Shown piece after piece: positions 47,808-59,917 of a DNA stretch of 64,000 nt. Origin of the DNA: Adineta ricciae (taxonomy: Eukaryota; Rotifera; Eurotatoria; Adinetida; Adinetidae); NCBI GenBank assembly GCA_905250025.1, contig CAJNOJ010000305.1:48745-112744 (forward strand), given 5' to 3'. The translations under genes and the position numbers were made by a program. How positions within the stretch are numbered: position 1 is the stretch's first letter; each line of letters starts with the position of its first letter. The notes under the pieces are model-generated. The model ran no database searches. It was given only the letters and a program-made list of their open reading frames with translations, and was not told the DNA's origin.

Positions 47808-48642
47808 GGTTTAATATCAACACAGCAATCGTTGACAAACTGATGTCAAGTTCTTTTCACTCAAATGTTATTGCGAAACGAAGCGAAGTTGCTACATTTG
47901 AACTCCGTATTGGATTATACACAGCCAATCAGAATCCATGAGAGCGTCTATAGTAAAAGTTTGAGGTAAAATTCTTGTTTTTTTCAAGTAGGTATGTATA
48001 ATGAACCATTATGTACACTGTGTTTCACTTCTTTCGTTTAAAATTATCTTGCATATAAAAGCATCATTAAGCTTTACGTAGACCAATTAATTCCATCGAT
48101 GATAAAGTTGTTCAAGAAGTCAATGAGCTCAAAAATTTCCCAACAGACAATTAACGTAATCACCAACAGCATTTATATGCAGTTTGCCTGGGATTTGTGG
48201 TTAGAGAGTCGTTAAAAATGAATTTCAAGACGATTACAATGATTTCGTAGCTCTCACACCCCGTTTCATTCGAAATCATTGGTCGCTTAGTATGAACTAT
48301 TTCTAATTGATAAGTTTTACAAACACATTGATAAACTATTAGTTGTCTTCAACGAGATAACAGTCATACAAATTTCAAAGCAAATATAAAGCAAACCGTT
48401 TATCTTTTTCTTTCTCCTAACATACTCCCTGTGTTCTATGTTGTAAGAAAAACGACTCAGCACAGAAGGAAAAGACAATCCACGTGCGTCAGTATAAAAC
48501 AGCAATCTATATAAAGGTTTTGTTTTTTTGCGTCGAACAAATTTTACCTGTAAAATATCGTTAATGAAACATTCAAACACATTATATGCAAAGAAAAATC
48601 TTTACTAAGCCTATTTTATGTTACTTCTTCTAGATCTTAATT
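47808..48642. other. Intergenic of haplotype B
   Basis: Divergent spacer between YJU2 and GST. It includes about 150 bases (roughly 48098-48248) absent from A. No gene recognised. Confidence 0.5.
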
Positions 48643-49311
48643 ATGGTTCTTCAATTGTACACTGATTGGCTATCTGAACCATGCCGTGCTGTAGGTATTT
48701 TACTATTGGAAAACAACATAGAACATGACGTTCATGAACTAGATGTTCTCAAAGGAGAAACACACACGGATTCATATAAGAAAATTAATCCTGTTGGGAA
48801 AATTCCATCAATTGTGGACGATGACGAATTTCATCTAGGCGAGTCTCATACAATCATGCGTTATTTATGTGAGAGCAGAAAGTTGCCTGATCATTATTAT
48901 CCCAAGGATATAAAACAACGTTGTCGAGTGGATTTTTGGTTGGATTGGCATCATACCAACTTGCGGCATGCAGCTCTTCGTTTAATAAGAGCAAATGTAT
49001 TTGGTCCGATGAGAAATCTTCCTCAGACAACGATCGATGAGTCGCGAAAAGAAGGTGAAACTGCTTTACAATCAAGTTTGACCTTTATGGAAGAAACGCT
49101 TAGTAAAAATAATTATCTTGCTGGTGGAAAACAATTATCAATCGCTGATATCGCGTTGGTATGCGAAGTGGTGATGTTTCCAGTTTATGGAGCTTCAACT
49201 GATGGTTATCCACACGTTGAGACTTGGCTTAAACGACTTTCAACAGAAATCAAATGTTGGAATCAAATTAATGCTAAGTTGGATCAATTTCTTGCTTCAA
49301 AAAAACAATAA
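48643..49311 (+). CDS. Glutathione S-transferase, theta-like (haplotype B)
   Basis: Intronless, 222 residues, same catalytic Ser11 context and domain motifs as 28050-28718. The few amino-acid differences are conservative and lie outside the recognised active-site motifs. Confidence 0.93.
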   Translation: MVLQLYTDWLSEPCRAVGILLLENNIEHDVHELDVLKGETHTDSYKKINPVGKIPSIVDDDEFHLGESHTIMRYLCESRKLPDHYYPKDIKQRCRVDFWLDWHHTNLRHAALRLIRANVFGPMRNLPQTTIDESRKEGETALQSSLTFMEETLSKNNYLAGGKQLSIADIALVCEVVMFPVYGASTDGYPHVETWLKRLSTEIKCWNQINAKLDQFLASKKQ

Positions 49312-49402
49312 ATTAGTATTTGTTTTAAGAACTTTGACGATTCTCCTCTTTTTTATTTTAATCAAAATAAAGATTTAGACTTCAGTCTCTGGATTATGAA
49401 CA

Positions 49403-51078
49403 TTATGTCGATTTCTTTTCATACTGATCGAAGTATAATTTGAAACATTCCTGCCCTAAAAGGAAACATGACGAAATACGCGTAAGACAGATTCTACTGG
49501 AAGAATTACCTTTAGCTGAGAGTTTTGTCACGTCCAATTTGCTTACGCGATTTTCGAAAAGAGTGATTCGTGTTTCACGATTAAGATCTACTTGACAGTT
49601 TACAAACCAATTGAAACCGAGTTCGCGTTCAGTTGAAGAAGCTTTGCCATTTGATATCAGCATGTCCCAGAGCTCTTCGCATCGATTATATAATAAATAT
49701 AAATTACCTTTTTTAAGTAAAACCGAAAGCAAATCCAGATGAATTTCAATGGCGTCTTCGTTTGTACATCGCCCATGAACTAACGTAATATGTTTCATTG
49801 AATTTTTTGCTTTATCCTGTGTAACTAATTGACAAGCAAAGATATTTTGAATCAATATATGAATAATATCATGCTTGATCACAAGCACCTGAATTATATC
49901 GAAGTTACTGCGCTCGACGACTGTAGTTGTATGAGTTGAACTTAGGATTTCTATAAGGTATCGAATAGCTGAAATTGTGTAGTCTTGTTTTTGTTGAAGA
50001 TGTTTTACGCATCTCAAACAGTATTCACGTCTGAGTTCATCGTGCGGTGAACGTTCTTGATTGAGGATAAGACAGTGACTTTTGAAAATACGTTGCTGTA
50101 TTACTTCGTTCAGTCGATTATCGTGCGCTATATTCCATAATACTTCTAAGACCTTTACATACATGAGAAATTTCGATCATTGGTGTTTAGTATCAAATAA
50201 ATACACATACTCGTGCAGCTAAATCATGTTGACAGTGTTGGCCAATGCTGCTTAACAGTGAAATAAATTTCGACGGCGCTGCTATTCCATCGATATGGCA
50301 ATCCCATAACTGAATTTGAGAAGACAACGATGGTTTCTCTCTGATGCAATCTGCTACTCACTTCCTCGGCAAAATCGATTATATAATTGAACTGTTCGCG
50401 AGTAAGTGTCGGTGATGTAGATTCAATAAATGTCAATAAATTATCGACAGTTATTGATGATAGTTTCCGCTAACAAAGTCAAAGTATTCATAAAATCATG
50501 AGCATGAATATTCCTATGGGTTTTACTTTAAGATTAGGTCGATTTGATATAACTGGTGTCTCTTGTTTAATTTTGATCATCTGAATGAGCGGCACGTCTT
50601 CATCGTTCGATAGTTGAATCGTCGTTGTTGTCTGAAGCTGCTGACGCATTTGTTTCAATGTTTCTGTCCATGAGGCTATATTTACCTCAGATATGAAATT
50701 ATCTGATTGTCGACTTGATCGAATTTCATTGGTGATCTTTGCACATGACGTCTGCATTGTATTTTGGAATCCTTGAATCTGTTTTTCTACATCTCGACGA
50801 GTCTCGTCTGCCACTGTTCGAATCTTGACAATCGACTCTTCTTCCCATCGATCAATATTAGCTAAAAGAGGATGGCGGGTAGAAAGCCCTTTGAAATCCT
50901 CTTGAAGTGAATCGTGCTCTTGAGCAACCAAATCCATTTGAAGAGAAAGATCGGATTTATGTTCATCAATATGTTTCCAACAAAATGATCTACGACAGCC
51001 ATGGCATGTAAATAAACCACCGCTTGTAACTTGACATTTTACGCACGAATTATTTTCTTTGGTAACATTGGTATCCAT
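49403..51078 (-). CDS. B-box / USP9X-N-terminal-like protein (haplotype B), possible frameshift
   Basis: Same architecture as 28813-30490. In the middle exon, the run that reads gagaaaaaacaacg in A is gagaagacaacg here, 2 bases shorter, so the frame shifts after ETIVVFS and the exon ends early in straight translation. The first and last exons are open. Either this allele is damaged, or the 19/21-base stretch gttgt…tcag behaves as a tiny intron, or the base calls are wrong. A homopolymer error in either copy would be enough to explain it. Confidence 0.6.
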
Positions 51079-51832
51079 GTTGAGTAGTCGACGATTCGCA
51101 CCTTTCCTGACGAGAACAGTGGAAAAATGAAAAGACCCAAAATTTTATCATTTTCACAATGACAAAGATGAACAACTTGGATTTTTCCTTATACGGAAAA
51201 AAACTTTTTCACCATTGCACGACTTTATCATTGAATCTGTGGAGGATACGAGTCAGCGCTATATACTGACATCTGTCTTGTTACCTTCAGTGGTAAGAGC
51301 GATAGAAAGCAAAGTTGATCTTAGGACCAATATTTGTATTCATCAGTGAGTATGTTATTTTCACGAGGAGTAAGAGTGATTATTGTTCTTATTTACTCAC
51401 GATCTCACCCACATTCTTCATCGAATAAAGAGAGAGAGGGCGATTGATCTTTTTTTTAATCTTGAAAATTCTCAAGCAAAAATATCAAAATCACAAATGT
51501 CGTTTCAATCGTAATAGATCCTTCGTTAATCTTTACACACAGTAATGAGTGAAAATCGATTATATTTTTATTCTATTGCTAAGCAAAACAAGATAAATAT
51601 CTAATCTTCATGATAATCCTGTTTTTTTTTCTCTCTCCATCTTTATTTGCGACAACAATCATCAGATATTGTGGCTTTTTCTTCGTCGTAATACTACAAA
51701 ACAAGTAGGAGAGGCGACCTATAAATGTTACCTTCAGTGTTTTTTACTATAAAAAAAAAGAAATCACTAAAAAGATCAGATATAAGATTGCCGATTTGAC
51801 ATTGCACACACAAACAAAATACGTCTGGTGAT
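51079..51832. other. Intergenic of haplotype B
   Basis: Counterpart of 30491-31241, with the TATA-like element near 51740-51755 conserved. No gene seen. Confidence 0.45.
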
Positions 51833-53255
51833 ATGAAACAAACGTTTTTGCTTGGTAAATTTTGTTTTATTTCGCATTCATGGGTTTATTTTTGCGGTTC
51901 ATCATTAGTTATAGGACTGATTTTGGTGTCGCCGACAATAAATCAAATACTTCTTACAAATGTTCCTTTTGAATGTCGAAGCAAACAGGATGGCTTCTGG
52001 CGTGATTTGAGATACTGTGATGTCATTCAGGTTTGTGTAGGCGGTGAACATAAACGATCGTACGGGTGTCCTCAGGTTGGAGAACGATTTTATTTTGATG
52101 AACAGACTCAGAGGTAAGCACCAATGGTGATGATAGGTGGTTTGTTGTATGATATGTGTTTTGATAAAGATGTGAATTCGCCTCGAAAGATACAGCCGGT
52201 TGTCAGTCGAATCAATATTTCACTTCAATCACAAATGCTACTACGCCTTCCGGAGCACAACTGAGCACACCTGGTAAACTGGATTAGTTTTGATGATTAA
52301 GAAAATCTGTTATTTTCTTTTTGTAAAGCTCCTACTGAGCCATGGAAAATCTTCGCAAGATCGCAAGAGCAATTTAACTGTGCAGGTAAGGAGAATTTAC
52401 CTCAACATAGACACATTTCGTTCTTTATCAACTCAGGTCGACAGGATGGATTCTATGCTAGCCGATGGTGTAACGTGTTCTATCGTTGTTACAGTGGTGT
52501 CTCCAATGCGTTCCTCTGTCCATTACAGCCTGGTGGTGCACGTCTTTGGTGGGTTCAGCATGGATCCTCTCAAGGTTTATTCGAAGAATCAGTGGCAACA
52601 TGTACTTATCCTTGTGACACGGGTAGACAATGTTCAAGTGCCGGAGGAATCATTGTAGAGAATGGAAATCAAATTAGTGAAAGTCAACAGGAAGCTGCAA
52701 ATGCCTACAGACAGTCTCCTTGCTCTAATCGAACGAGTTCTGGCGCTGGAGCAGGACAATTCGGGTCTGGCCAGACAGGCACAGGACAATTTGGGTCTGG
52801 TCAGACTGGAACAGGACAAATCGGATCGGGTCAAACAGGAACTGGTCAAATAGGAGGAGGAAATCAAGGAAGTACAGGAGGTAAGAATTTTATATTAATA
52901 TTATTATGACACACGCAAAGTATCGATACTTTTCAATCTATTTGAAGGTACGTTCACTGTTGACTCGGATGTCAGTTGCGCTGGCAAACCAGATGATACA
53001 TATTTGTCCAGCCGTTATTGCAACGTTTTCCATCGATGCGTGTCAGGTGTTAGATTCGATCTCCGATGTCCTCGTGCCAACAACATTCCCTACGATTTAT
53101 GGTGGAATCAACAAACTAATCTTTGCGATTGGCCGTGTCGCGTACAATGTACCGGACCGCTCTATGCATCGAGTACAGCGGCACAACAAGTATCCAGCGA
53201 AAGTTTAAAATTTTTCAATGGCGATTGTCGAGCTTATCCACTCGTATTTAATTAA
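51833..53255 (+). CDS. Secreted chitin-binding protein, three CBM14 domains (haplotype B)
   Basis: Exon structure and domains as in 31242-32666; starts MKQTFLLG at 51833 and splices into AIGLILVSPTIN-like sequence. The Gly-Gln-rich linker has the same length but different unit order (FGSGQTGTGQFGSGQ versus FGSGQTGSGQLGTGQ). All domain cysteines are kept. Ends at 53255. Confidence 0.87.
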
Positions 53256-53837
53256 AATAAAGACTGACATAATTCGATAAAAAAACGCTCGAAGAGCTTT
53301 TTCAACACATGCCATACGACAGAAATAAGAACGTTTTGATATACTGACAAATTGTGAAACGACCCACAAAATAATAATATCATCGCATGTTGTCTTTCGT
53401 TCGTATACCATTTACTATGCAGTCTGCATCGTTAACGAACATGTGTGTAAAAGATGATTACGTTTTTTTCTTGAATGATTGTATCGTTCACAAGTCAAGT
53501 CACACTCGTTAGCATTATTTAAAGTGTGTGCAAAGAGTCATTAAAGAAATCATCACGATTGAAAGTTTTACCGGTCATAGATTTCAATTTAGTTGTGACT
53601 TACAACGTATAGAAGCCGTGGCAATATTTCTTGTGTTCTTTTCTTCAACTATGACACGTGCGTTATTTGGTAGTTATACGCTTTTGTTTTGCGTGTGTTT
53701 TGGTAAAAGTGTAATTCATAGAGAAAAAACGCCGCAGAACACTGTTGACGTCCTGAGATTGGGAAAAAAGAAAGTGGGTTTTTCTTCGCTCGTAAATTTA
53801 ACCAGTTAATATTGAAACAAAGCTACTTTATTTGTGA
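53256..53837. other. Intergenic of haplotype B
   Basis: Counterpart of 32667-33277 with small indels; no gene recognised. Confidence 0.45.
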
Positions 53838-54968
53838 ATGGCCGCGTTTACATTCAAAGCGACGAATGCCATGTTCAAGTCATGTGAAATCGAAAACTGT
53901 CGACGTATTTCAGCCGCATTATGTCAACACTGTAAGAAAAGTGTCTGCCGACGTCACTTTGACGAACACGCGGATCAGCTTACACAAGAATTACACCCGT
54001 TAGTTGATCAAATGAACGAATTAAGAGAGACAATCAGCATCTTCTCTGTAGGAGAATATAAACTACAACTACTTAAGAAGTTAACTGAGTGGCGCGATGG
54101 AGCTATAAAAAGAATCAATAGATTATATGAATTGAAAAAGCAAAAAATCGAGATGCTTTTCCAAGAAAACGAAGAAATGTATTCAAAACAAACAAGCAAT
54201 CATATAACAACTCTCGATGCACTGAAACAAGAAACGACAACTTTTATCAAAGAAAATGACGTGACAATTGAAGAACTGAACTCATTAAAAGAAAATCTCC
54301 GTAAATTAGAAAAACTTGTTAGTGAAACGCACAATGATCTTGTGAGGTGTGATGTAGAACCGTTGTCTATTAAGTACAACTCAGTTCTTGTTTATTCTGG
54401 GAAAAATAATTATATGCTGGGAGGGACATTACTTTGTGCTGATTATCAAATGAAACTGAATGAATTTTATCGCAAATCAACACAAAAATGGCAATTAATC
54501 TACAAAGCACAAATAGATGGTTTTGGTGCAAAAGATTTTCATCGTTGTTCAGATGGTAAAGGACCTACAATGACTATCATAATGAGTAAAAATGAAAATT
54601 ATTTGTTCGGAGGTTACACAGCAATATCTTGGGGTTCCGATAACACATATAAAAAGGATCCAGCAGCGTTTTTATTCACTCTAAGGAATCCTCATGATAT
54701 TCAGCCTACAAAATTTTCCCACAATGCCCAAATAGCCTGGACCGTCGCGCATAAGAGTTGTTTTGGTCCATGTTTTGGTGGAGTCAAGAGAAACGAAGAA
54801 GAATTAGATGACATCATTGTATGTAGTAATGCAAACGAAAGTCCAGGCTCAGAGTTTTCATTTCCATCAAGCTACCTTGATACAACTGGAAGGGGTGAAA
54901 CACTTTTCACCGGAGAAAAGAACTTTATGGTGGAAGATATCGAAGTTTACACACCTTTGATTGAATAA
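53838..54968 (+). CDS. Degenerate B-box / coiled-coil / TLDc protein (haplotype B)
   Basis: 376 residues, intronless, same length as the A allele. The zinc-site residues are all kept (CEIENCRRISAALCQHCKKSVCRRHFDEH). Most substitutions fall in the loop after AWTVAHKSCFG and in the NESPGSEFSF stretch of the TLDc domain, the least conserved part between the alleles. Confidence 0.88.
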   Translation: MAAFTFKATNAMFKSCEIENCRRISAALCQHCKKSVCRRHFDEHADQLTQELHPLVDQMNELRETISIFSVGEYKLQLLKKLTEWRDGAIKRINRLYELKKQKIEMLFQENEEMYSKQTSNHITTLDALKQETTTFIKENDVTIEELNSLKENLRKLEKLVSETHNDLVRCDVEPLSIKYNSVLVYSGKNNYMLGGTLLCADYQMKLNEFYRKSTQKWQLIYKAQIDGFGAKDFHRCSDGKGPTMTIIMSKNENYLFGGYTAISWGSDNTYKKDPAAFLFTLRNPHDIQPTKFSHNAQIAWTVAHKSCFGPCFGGVKRNEEELDDIIVCSNANESPGSEFSFPSSYLDTTGRGETLFTGEKNFMVEDIEVYTPLIE

Positions 54969-55305
54969 GACTAGAAATCAACTGCAATTCAAATTATCTA
55001 CTTCTACTGACATTCTCCAGATGTCCTAAATAAATAAGAATTCATTTAGTTTATGAAATATTTTGAGAATTACAATCATCAAAGCAAAACCATCATCTGC
55101 GTACATTTTTCAAAATATGATTTGAGACTTAACTGTCAACAAGACCATGGACCAACCACGATTGATGATTGGATCCTTTTTTTGCTCCTATGTGTTCCGT
55201 CTCTATCAAGGTAAATATCGGTATAGAACAAACGAACAGAAAAAAGTTCGAAAAGGAAAAAAATAAAATAAATCGAGTGTCAACAGCAAACAATGACACG
55301 TCTAC

Positions 55306-55315
55306 TATATATAAA
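55306..55315 (+). promoter_or_regulatory. TATA box of the YbaY-like gene (haplotype B)
   Basis: TATATATAAA about 130 bases upstream of the ATG at 55444, with the same downstream layout as in A. Confidence 0.55.
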
Positions 55316-55443
55316 CCACGGCAAATCGAGTTGTATTTCATAGCTCGACACACACAACACACATTCGATTCAAGCCAAAAATCTCACAAGTAAATGCTAC
55401 ACGTACTTTTTTACACAAAAACACAAATCTTTTTTAGGCGAAA

Positions 55444-55794
55444 ATGTCAGGCACAGCAACAGGCACAGTTGTTGGAAAAGATGGATGTGAAAATGAGACA
55501 TTTACCGGCAATGAAACATTAACAGTCTGTGTTCAAGATACTTCTCTCATGGACGCACCATCTAGTACACTCGGCGAACAAACAATAAGCTTGAAAGCAG
55601 GACAAACATTCCCGATTAAATATAGTGTTAGTTATGACCAAGAAAAAGCAGATCGACTTCCAGAATATGGTTTCACACTAAGTGCAAGAATTGAAGATCC
55701 AAGTGGTAAACTGCTATACATTAATGATACAAGAACAAGTGCGAGAGGCGACAAAATTGAAGTGAAAAAAGTTGTACCTTTCAATTACGAATAA
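55444..55794 (+). CDS. YbaY/YscW-like protein (haplotype B)
   Basis: 116 residues. Six or so differences from A (Ala/Ser in QDTxLMD, Thr/Ser, Val/Ile, Asn/Ser, Asp/Gly, Ile/Val), all compatible with the fold. Same TATA box and putative 5' UTR intron. Confidence 0.75.
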   Translation: MSGTATGTVVGKDGCENETFTGNETLTVCVQDTSLMDAPSSTLGEQTISLKAGQTFPIKYSVSYDQEKADRLPEYGFTLSARIEDPSGKLLYINDTRTSARGDKIEVKKVVPFNYE

Positions 55795-56905
55795 GAAATT
55801 TTACTGGTTATCATTAGTCTTCAATCAGAATTTTACTAATCATACTCATTTCTATAACTTATGTTCTATTAGTCTGTCTCGTTTATTTCGATGTTTTTCT
55901 TTGTGAATTCTAAAAACACTTTGACAACAAAATTTCTTTCTTTTGTTGGACTTCAATTACATTTCGACGTTCGCCTTATTATATTTTACTTATAATGATA
56001 TTTCTTACTAAATAATAAACTATTTGAATAGAGCTGCACATTTTAACAGAGAACTCATCCATTCGAGTGAAAATTTCCGATATTGCAACAGAATAATGCA
56101 ATTTATTTACTGCAAAAGATTAAACAAAGCGAAATGTCGTGTGTGTTCTTATTAACAATTTGTATAATGCAGAGCAATTATCCACTCTGTTCAAAAATAA
56201 TATTGGACGCATGTTTGAAAACTTCGATTGTTCATGTAGGACGAGAAAGTATGACTGTTAGTTTTGAAAAATGAATTTGCAGAACTTTGAGTGAATGAAT
56301 GATTGGGTGTGGTTATTTTGATCTTTTCAATCGAAAACAGAACAATTATTCTTACCTGAAAATGATTAAATAAATCATTGACACGTACACATACTCGATT
56401 GAAGCAAATCATTGCACAGGTAAAATGCTGCACTTTTTTCGTATAATCATTCATAAGATGAGAGCAGATTCTAATCTATTCAACAATAATTAGTTATTAG
56501 ATGTAAATGTCACAAGTACAAGTACTAGAGAGAAGAAAGCTAAACTCAAGAAAGCTTTATTTGCACACATTTATTTATATACAAGAAACCAGAATATATC
56601 TTAATCGTAACATAAAACTTCAACACAGTTTATTGGAAGATAACTTAACTAATCATACTTGTTTCTCGCAATAGATACATTGATCATTTTCGCTCAATGA
56701 TTTGATATATTTTATTATTTGTACACTTTCTATTTCGAGCGTGTCGAATATTCTTGTATTAAATTAAAAGGTAAAGCACGCGGAAAGTTAATGTAAGAAA
56801 TCAGTGAAGTGTGAGCCCTATACATAAAAGCACGTTTGTTTTCATCATTTTGCTCTTATTTTTGGGCTATCGTTTTAGTTTTAGTATTCATTGGATCTAC
56901 AAAAA
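55795..56905. other. Intergenic of haplotype B
   Basis: Counterpart of 35233-36336; no gene recognised. Indels relative to A break the short open frames. Confidence 0.5.
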
Positions 56906-57520
56906 ATGTCAGGTGATCGTCGTTTTCAATACGGAGAGATAACAGCTGAAGATATTAAAACGTTCAATAAGGTAAATATCGTGAAAGCACTTTTGATGTG
57001 TTCTTCATCTACTAATGAACTGATTCGTTTTTTAGCATAAAGAACAAATCAGTCAAGCAGTTCGAGAGAAATTTCCATGGGTTCCGGCTGATTTCGAGCT
57101 GAAACCAGTGCTCTATCGTTCTCCACCTGCCTGTGGCAAAATTGAAGATTTCAAGGTACAAGTAGAGCGAAACTCNTGAACTGATTCGTTTTTTAGCATA
57201 AAGAACAAATCAGTCAAGCAGTTCGAGAGAAATTTCCATGGGTTCCGGCTGATTTCGAGCTGAAACCAGTGCTCTATCGTTCTCCACCTGCCTGTGGCAA
57301 AATTGAAGATTTCAAGGTACAAGTAGAGCGAAACTCGATTATACCATTAAAAACGTTTCTTCCCGTGTCAATGTTGTAGGTTCCATTACCTGGCAATAAG
57401 TTTGTTCGTATTCAACTTACACGTGGTGGATATCTATACCATGCTCCAGGTAGTGAACCTACACAAGAGACAACAGGTGTTTACATCGATGACACATTAA
57501 CATCTTCAGCAGATGAATAA
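56906..57520 (+). CDS. Small soluble protein (haplotype B), complete but with a duplicated exon-2 segment
   Basis: Exon 1 is 56906-56971, and exon 2 lies once before N57176 and again after it (the copy ends at about 57316). Exon 3 is 57380-57520, ending VYIDDTLTSSADE. Spliced once, this gives 108 residues: MSGDRRFQYGEIT…, HKEQISQAV…, VPLPGNKFVRIQLTRGG…. The tail is acidic. No signal peptide. Family not recognised; a weak cystatin-like pattern is noted but the key loop is absent. Confidence 0.7.
57016..57336. repeat. 160-base direct repeat across N57176
   Basis: 57016-57175 equals 57177-57336 (starting tgaactgattcg, ending gagcgaaactc). It is an unmerged contig overlap, and the same start point is used again at 59918. 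Confidence 0.85.
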
Positions 57521-57821
57521 TTTCGCCTTTTCTGGACATTATTTTTTAGACTGATCAGTAATAGATTCTTCACATTCTTATTGTAACTAACATAGGCTCG
57601 TATCATTTAATTAAGAGTTCAATAAATATTAAATCTCATTAGATTAAAAGCTCGAAATGGACAGTCAGCCTGTGGCATACTTTGGTCAGATCGAACACAA
57701 ATTGAAAATCCAAAATATGTAGATAAGAAACATTCCCGTCATCAAAACTGCATATGTTAGGAAAAATCTCTTGTTTTATAAGTTGCTCGTATGACAAAAA
57801 GAAAAGAAAGTTGATTTTGCA

Positions 57822-58997
57822 CTAAACACTTCGAAGAGTACGAAAAGCAGCGTATAGTTCTTGAGCAAAGAGTTCCGGTTGTTCAAAAGCAGCAAAATGT
57901 CCACCCTTTTCCAGTTCATTCCAGTAGATCAGGTTTGAATATGTTTGTTGTGCCCAGCTCTTCGGCGCGCGAAACACTTCACGTGGAAAGACGCTAGCAG
58001 CAACAGGTAAAGTAAGCTGTGGACCGGACAACGATATTCCCAGAAGTCGACGTTCCCAGAAGAGCCGTGCTGCAGATGCACCAGTGTTTGTCAGCCAGTA
58101 CAAAGTGATGTTATCAAGTATGTCGTCGACCTTGACTGCATCTTCAGGCTCGCCCTTGTTATCTGTCCATTCGTAGAATTTCTCGTAGATCCACATAGCC
58201 AGTGCAACGGGCGAATCACACAGTCCATAACCGATGGTTTGAGGTCGTGTTCCTTGTTCTTGAAAGAATCCCCATCCATCGGAGAGGTAGTAATTGGCTC
58301 CTTCCAGCGCGCGTTGTTCTTCAGGCGAAGGATTGTCGGGTAGATTTTCAGGGAAAACAAACTGAAAATTGAGGTGAATACCGAGAAGGCCTTCAGGATG
58401 CATATAACCGAGTACTGTTGCCACATCAGCTCCCCAATCACCACCTTGAGCAACCCAACGTTTATAGCCTAAACGTTGCATAAGCAGGACCCAAGCTCGA
58501 GCAATGCGTGCACTGTTCCATTCAGTTTCTTTTGGTTTATCACTGAATCCATAGCCAGGTAGGGATGGTACGACGACGTGAAAGGCATCTTCGGCCTTAC
58601 CTCCAAACGCCACAGGATCGGTGAGACGTGGGATGACACGAAGAAATTCGATGAATGAACCTGGCCAACCATGAGTGAGAATGATCGGCAATGCGTTAGC
58701 ATACTGTGATTTGACGTGAATGAAATGAATTCCAACACCATCAATCATTGTTCGAAAGTGAGGATATTTGTTAGCTCGACTTTCGAAACGGCGCCAATCG
58801 TAGTACAGACGCCAGTAGTCGACGAGTGATTTAGCCTTGTCGAGAGGCACACCTTGTTTCCAATCATCAACTGTTTCACGGTCAGGCCAACGTACCCATT
58901 CGAGACGATGTTTCAGATTATCGAGTTCCGACTGTGGAATATTGATGTGAAATGGTTCAATAGCATCCGATTCATTGCTTGTCTGATTCGTAGTCAT
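57822..58997 (-). CDS. Epoxide hydrolase, EHN/alpha-beta hydrolase type (haplotype B)
   Basis: Intronless, 391 residues. The N-terminal EHN-like region (FHINIPQSELDNLKHRLEW…WPD) leads into an alpha/beta hydrolase. The oxyanion-hole motif is HGWPG (109-113), the nucleophile Asp187 sits in QGGDWGAD, the substrate-orienting Tyr lies in the cap, and the catalytic His is about 367 in GGHFAAFEQPE. It converts epoxides to vicinal diols by an alkyl-enzyme ester. Unlike animal microsomal EPHX1 there is no N-terminal membrane anchor, and the length matches bacterial and fungal enzymes. Being intronless among intron-rich neighbours fits horizontal transfer, which bdelloids show often. Confidence 0.9.
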   Translation of the reverse strand: MTTNQTSNESDAIEPFHINIPQSELDNLKHRLEWVRWPDRETVDDWKQGVPLDKAKSLVDYWRLYYDWRRFESRANKYPHFRTMIDGVGIHFIHVKSQYANALPIILTHGWPGSFIEFLRVIPRLTDPVAFGGKAEDAFHVVVPSLPGYGFSDKPKETEWNSARIARAWVLLMQRLGYKRWVAQGGDWGADVATVLGYMHPEGLLGIHLNFQFVFPENLPDNPSPEEQRALEGANYYLSDGWGFFQEQGTRPQTIGYGLCDSPVALAMWIYEKFYEWTDNKGEPEDAVKVDDILDNITLYWLTNTGASAARLFWERRLLGISLSGPQLTLPVAASVFPREVFRAPKSWAQQTYSNLIYWNELEKGGHFAAFEQPELFAQELYAAFRTLRSV

Positions 58998-59110
58998 TTT
59001 GAAACCGACAATTATCTGAAATAAGACAAAATATGATATTCGTATGCATTCTTACTAAATTCAAATATTCGTTGTTCTTTTAAAAATGAAAGGAAAAAGC
59101 AAATTCTCAG

Positions 59111-59916
59111 TTATTGATGTTGTTCTGCTCTGATGGTCAGCAAACGTCGACGTTTTTCGTGATACTCTTGATTATTGTCACGTGCCAATTCCCATTCGTT
59201 TCGTGTGATATTTTGTGGGCCATGTTTACCCTTTTTGCATCCATTTGCGTTGCCCGATGTTTGTAACATTTGATTACAGCAAATATATCGAAAGCGTTGT
59301 TTTGCTCGTTCAGCACGTTCCTTCTGTTCGTTCGTCAGTGGACCATTTCCAACATTTGCCTGTTGTACAGCCTCCGCTTCTTCAATGAGTAGCTGTTCGA
59401 TCGCGCGTTCAGGTGACCATTGAGTTAGCGTGTTTGAATAATTATCATAGACAAATCCATCATGATGAACACATTGTCCTACTTTGTTGTCTTCCTCACT
59501 GTAAAAATCATTGCATTGGACACACCGCAGTGTTTGTTCAGCTTCTGCTCGATCGGCTGCTCGCTGTTGAGTTTCACTGACGGATAAAGTGAATTGAACA
59601 TCGTCGCAGAATTGACGACAGAGAAATGGATCACGGATGACCACGATCGACCATTTCTCTTCCACCTGAGTTGAATCATCGCTCGAAAGTGTCGGTTCAA
59701 TATGAGCTAATTGAAAGTTCTCCTTGACAAATATGTATAAGTTTTGATTGGCCAGCGACTGACTACTTGACAAACCCATGGAAGAGACGGACTCGCTTTT
59801 GTTAACACCGACTAACGAATCCAAATCGTAGACAATCATTGAACGACGGTAAGCGACATATTCATCCAGACGATCTTTCAATATTTCGAATCTCTGTTTC
59901 TCATCATATGCACTTT
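59111..59916 (-). CDS. AAA+ ATPase, C-terminal fragment (haplotype B, cut by N59917)
   Basis: Encodes the last ~265 residues of the protein described at 61832-64000: the Ser-rich stretch, CVQCNDFYSEEDN…CVHHDGFVYDNYSN, and CCNQMLQTSGNANGCKKGKHG. The sequence stops at N59917, at the point equal to about 62637 in haplotype A; the AAA core of this allele is not in the window. Confidence 0.78.
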
Positions 59917-59917
59917 N

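Noticed and set aside
11657-59916. True tandem segmental duplication of ~20 kb
   Set aside because: The contig-end overlaps show that A continues at 59918 and B was inserted between; no continuous junction sequence supports a tandem arrangement.
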